In this document: piece after piece, positions 6,729-9,218 of the stretch
Layout of the letters: each line of letters starts with the position of its first letter
Position numbering within the stretch: the first letter of the stretch is position 1
Assembly (NCBI GenBank): GCA_009778355.1
Contig: WRJY01000259.1
Span: 1 to 9,218 of the forward strand
Direction: 5' to 3'
Source: Desulfovibrionaceae bacterium
GTDB lineage: Bacteria > Pseudomonadota > Gammaproteobacteria > Burkholderiales > Burkholderiaceae_C
Length of the DNA stretch: 9,218 nucleotides
The notes under the pieces: model-generated
What the model was told of the DNA's origin: nothing
Database searches by the model: none
What the model saw: only the letters and a program-made list of their open reading frames with translations
Made by a program: the position numbers and the translations under genes

Positions 6729-7834
6729 GCGGCGGTCTCCGCGCTGAAAAAGGCCCGCACGGCGTCGATCACCCGGTCGATCTGCGGCGCCATCAATCCC
6801 GGGTAGCAGGGCAGCGACAAGACTTCGGCGCACGCCGCTTCGGTGACTGGCAGCGAGACCGTGCACCGGCGCACCGGCTGGCGATGATCCGGCGCCGGGT
6901 AGTGCACGTCGCAGGCCACACCGTGGCGCGCCAGATGCGCCCGCAACTCATCACGGCGCGGCGTGCGCACGACGTACAGATGCGCCACGCAATCGTCTCC
7001 CGCCGGCGGCGGAAGCCGCAGCGGCAGGCCGGCGAAGGCGGCGCCGTAGCGCCGCGCGATGGCGCGCCGCTCGGCATTGGCGCGGTCCAGGCGCGGTAGC
7101 TTGGCCAGCAGCACCGCCGCTTGCAACTCGTCCAGCCGGCTGTTGCCGCCGCCAGCCAGGGCCACTTCGTACCTGGCGGCCCACCCGTATTGCCGCAGCG
7201 CGTGCACGCGCCCGGCCAGCGCGGCGTCATCGGTGGCGACCAGGCCGCCGTCACCCAGCGCGCCAAGGTTCTTGGTGGGGTAGAAGCTGAAGCACGCCAG
7301 CGCGCCCCAGGCGCCTGCCTTGCGAGTGCCGCGCTGCGCGCCGTGCGCCTGCGCGCAATCTTCGATCAGGGGCACGCCGGCGGCGCTGCAGGCGGCGCTG
7401 ATACGCTGCACGTCGCCCATCTGGCCGTACAGGTGCGTCAGCACCACGGCGGCCACCGGGCCGGCGCCGAGGGCTTGCTCCAGCGCGGCGGGCGCGAGGT
7501 TCATGTCCAGTGGATCGACCTCGGCGTACAACGGCTCGGCGCCAACTTGCACGATGGCGGTGCTGGCGTAGCAGCCCGCATTGGCCGCCGTGACCACGCG
7601 CGCGCCCGGGCCGACGCCAAGGGCGCGCAGGGCCAGCGTCAGCGCATCAGTGCCGCTGGCCACGCCCACGGCATGGGCCACGCCCAGATAGCGTGCGAAG
7701 GCGGCCTCGAATTCGCGCACCCGCGGCCCCAGCACGTACTGGCCGCCGTCCACCACCTGCCGCAGACACGCCGCCAGATCGACGCCGAAGGTCGCGCCGA
7801 CAGCGGAAAAGAACGGCACTATGGGTTGGGTCAT
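6722..7834 (-). CDS. fdtB: DegT/DnrJ/EryC1/StrS PLP-dependent sugar aminotransferase, FdtB/QdtB-like
   Basis: This 370-residue enzyme has normal family length and would aminate the 3-keto sugar produced by the adjacent isomerase, giving dTDP-3-amino-3,6-dideoxyhexose with glutamate as likely donor. Motifs: GQYVLGPRVREFEAAFARYLG (31-51), VASGTDALTLALRALG (58-73) holding the PLP phosphate, EDCAQAHGA (158-166) with Asp159 facing the PLP ring nitrogen, FSFYPTKNLGALGDGG (182-197) with Schiff-base Lys188, and NSRLDELQAAVLLAKL (231-246). HYPAPDHRQP (311-320) is the usual C-terminal acceptor loop. ANAGCYAST (84-92) departs from the NTF.AT-type sequence more common there. ATG 7834 overlaps the rmlA stop in ATGA. 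The C3 preference is inferred from the adjacent FdtA-type gene; family sequence alone does not settle the position aminated. Confidence 0.88.
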   Translation of the reverse strand: MTQPIVPFFSAVGATFGVDLAACLRQVVDGGQYVLGPRVREFEAAFARYLGVAHAVGVASGTDALTLALRALGVGPGARVVTAANAGCYASTAIVQVGAEPLYAEVDPLDMNLAPAALEQALGAGPVAAVVLTHLYGQMGDVQRISAACSAAGVPLIEDCAQAHGAQRGTRKAGAWGALACFSFYPTKNLGALGDGGLVATDDAALAGRVHALRQYGWAARYEVALAGGGNSRLDELQAAVLLAKLPRLDRANAERRAIARRYGAAFAGLPLRLPPPAGDDCVAHLYVVRTPRRDELRAHLARHGVACDVHYPAPDHRQPVRRCTVSLPVTEAACAEVLSLPCYPGLMAPQIDRVIDAVRAFFSAETAAC

Positions 7835-8718
7835 TTCATCCGCGGCTCACGCAGCAAGCGCATCAGATAGTCGCCATAGCCGCTCTTGGCCAGCGGCTGG
7901 GCCAGCGCGTCGAGGCGCGCGTCGTCGATGAAGCCCTTGCGCCAGGCGATTTCCTCCGGGCAGGCGATCTTCAGGCCCTGGCGGCGTTCCAGCGTGGCGA
8001 TGAACTGGCCCGCATCCAGCAGGCTGTCGTGGGTGCCGGTGTCCAGCCAGGCGTAACCGCGTTGCATGATCTGCACGTTGAGCAGGCCGCGCAGCAGGTA
8101 GGCATGGTTGACGGCGGTAATCTCCAACTCGCCGCGCGCGCTGGGCTCGATGGCCTTGGCGATTTCGACCACCTGCCGGTCGTAAAAGTACAGGCCGGTG
8201 ACGGCGTAACTGCTCTTGGGCTGGCGCGGCTTTTCCTCGATGCTGACGGCCTTGCCGGCGGCGTCGAAGGCGACCACGCCATAGCGCTCCGGGTCGTGCA
8301 CGTGGTAGGCAAACACGGTCGCGCCTTCGGCGCGCGCGCCCGCCTGGCCCAGCAGCAGCTCGAAATCGTGGCCGTAGAAGATGTTGTCACCCAGCACCAG
8401 CGCGCTGGGCGCGTCGCCGACGAAACGCTCGCCAATGATGAACGCCTGCGCCAGCCCGTCGGGGCTGGGCTGCACGGCGTAGTGCAGGTTGATGCCCCAC
8501 TGCGCGCCATCGCCCAGCAGTTGCTGGAAACGCGGGGTATCTTGCGGCGTGCTGATGACCAGAACGTCGCGTATGCCGGCCAGCATCAGCGTGGACAGCG
8601 GGTAATAGATCATCGGCTTGTCGTACACCGGCAGCAGTTGCTTGCTCACGGCCAGCGTGGCCGGGTGCAGCCGGGAGCCGGCGCCGCCGGCGAGGATGAT
8701 GCCCTTGCGTGTGGTCAT
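7831..8718 (-). CDS. rfbA: Glucose-1-phosphate thymidylyltransferase (RmlA)
   Basis: RmlA joins glucose-1-phosphate and dTTP to give dTDP-glucose, the entry step for both dTDP-rhamnose and the 3-aminosugar of this operon, and is usually feedback-inhibited by dTDP-rhamnose. The 295-residue length is standard for the tetrameric long form. Motifs: KGIILAGGAGSRLHPATLAV (5-24) binding the nucleotide, SKQLLPVYDKPMIYYPLS (25-42), PSPDGLAQAFIIGERF (84-99), LVLGDNIFYGHDF (107-119), and FDAAGKAVSIEEKPRQPKS (151-169). GYAWLDTGTHDSLLDA lies further on. ATG 8718 comes 4 nt after the rmlD stop and no strong Shine-Dalgarno is visible. It is followed directly by the aminotransferase instead of rmlC, so the usual rmlA-rmlC adjacency is broken. 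Confidence 0.97.
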   Translation of the reverse strand: MTTRKGIILAGGAGSRLHPATLAVSKQLLPVYDKPMIYYPLSTLMLAGIRDVLVISTPQDTPRFQQLLGDGAQWGINLHYAVQPSPDGLAQAFIIGERFVGDAPSALVLGDNIFYGHDFELLLGQAGARAEGATVFAYHVHDPERYGVVAFDAAGKAVSIEEKPRQPKSSYAVTGLYFYDRQVVEIAKAIEPSARGELEITAVNHAYLLRGLLNVQIMQRGYAWLDTGTHDSLLDAGQFIATLERRQGLKIACPEEIAWRKGFIDDARLDALAQPLAKSGYGDYLMRLLREPRMK

Positions 8719-8722
8719 GGGG

Positions 8723-9218
8723 TCATGAAATGGCGGTCTCGGTCAACATGCGGCGCACGCCGTCGGTCCAGTCCGGCAGATGCACGCCGAAAACGCTTTG
8801 CAGCCGGCTCGTGTCCAGAAGCGAATTGTGCGGCCTGCGCGCCGGCGCGGGGTAGGCGCTGGCGGGAATGGGCGCTACCTCCTTGACCGCCAATGCGATG
8901 TCATGCCGCGCTTGCCGCACGTACTCGAAAATGGTGTTTGCATACTCGAACCAGGAGGCAGCGCCCTGCGCCGCCAGGTGGTAGGTGCCCGCGTCTTGCG
9001 GGCGCTGGCGCAATTGGCGGATGGCGTGCGCCGTCACGTCGGCGATCAGTTCGGCGCCGGTGGGCGCGCCCCACTGGTCGCCCACCACTGTCAGGCGCTC
9101 GCGCTGCTGCCCCAGCCGCAGCATGGTTCTGGCGAAGTTGCCGCCGCGCGCGGCATAGACCCAACTGGTGCGCAGGATCAGGTGAGCGCAGCCGCTGGCG
9201 CGAATGGCCTGCTCGCCC
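8723..9218 (-). CDS. rfbD: dTDP-4-dehydrorhamnose reductase (RmlD), C-terminal part
   Basis: The last 164 residues of an NAD(P)H-dependent short-chain reductase that makes dTDP-L-rhamnose in the final pathway step. The 5' end lies beyond the right edge; full-length enzymes are near 300 residues, so roughly 130 are missing, including the Rossmann GxxGxxG and the catalytic YxxxK. Sequence read here includes GEQAIRASGCAHLILRTSWV at its start, then YAARGGNFARTML, VVGDQWGAPTGAELIAD, GTYHLAAQGAASWFEYA and RRPHNSLLDTSRLQSVFG, all in the order expected for RmlD. The SWVY and GGNF elements and the RRPxNSxLD substrate-binding segment are family hallmarks. It is 4 nt upstream of rmlA, and rmlB is expected further upstream off-window. 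Confidence 0.94.
   Translation of the reverse strand, partial: GEQAIRASGCAHLILRTSWVYAARGGNFARTMLRLGQQRERLTVVGDQWGAPTGAELIADVTAHAIRQLRQRPQDAGTYHLAAQGAASWFEYANTIFEYVRQARHDIALAVKEVAPIPASAYPAPARRPHNSLLDTSRLQSVFGVHLPDWTDGVRRMLTETAIS

Noticed and set aside
5628..6806. Long plus-strand open frame (392 codons) opposite the isomerase and GtrB-like genes
   Set aside because: Same explanation: antisense to well-supported coding sequence, with His/Gln/Arg-rich translation lacking any motif.
7693..8886. Long plus-strand open frame (397 codons) opposite rmlA, the aminotransferase start and the end of rmlD
   Set aside because: Antisense shadow of clear minus-strand genes in G+C-rich DNA; low-complexity Arg/Ala/Gln-rich composition and no recognisable domain.

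Overview
The window is G+C-rich and reads almost entirely on the minus strand. Codon use and protein sequences suggest a betaproteobacterium, probably Comamonadaceae-like; this is an impression from sequence style, not a database result. It holds one tightly packed surface-polysaccharide operon and the start of a secretion ATPase gene.

In transcription order (right to left): the C-terminal half of rmlD (cut by the right edge); rmlA; a DegT/FdtB-type sugar aminotransferase; a GtrB-like polyprenyl-phosphate glycosyltransferase; an FdtA/QdtA-type dTDP-ketohexose isomerase; a GtrA-family flippase; a 624-residue membrane protein that looks like a GT-C glycosyltransferase; a left-handed beta-helix (LbH) sugar N-acyltransferase of FdtC/QdtC type; rmlC; and a family 2 glycosyltransferase. 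Neighbouring genes overlap by 1-14 nt or are at most 30 nt apart, so they are probably one transcript. A near-perfect 22-bp hairpin lies directly after the last stop codon. After 88 nt without a gene, a GspE/PulE-type ATPase gene begins and runs off the left edge.

Two dTDP-sugar pathways share the RmlA (and presumably RmlB, off-window) step. RmlC and RmlD make dTDP-L-rhamnose. The isomerase, aminotransferase and acyltransferase together fit synthesis of a dTDP-3-acetamido-3,6-dideoxyhexose (Fuc3NAc or Qui3NAc). The main inference is that this second sugar feeds a three-protein Gtr-like module in the same operon: GtrB-like loading onto undecaprenyl phosphate, GtrA-like flipping, and the GT-C protein transferring it to a polysaccharide in the periplasm. 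The six genes of this apparent sugar-plus-transfer cassette sit between rmlA and rmlC, which in many bacteria are adjacent in a rmlBDAC (rfbBDAC) block. The acyltransferase gene is much lower in G+C than its neighbours, pointing to separate acquisition.

No tRNA, rRNA, CRISPR array or transposase gene was seen. The only non-coding stretch of note is about 822-958 (hairpin plus short gap); there is no gene-free stretch over 300 bases.
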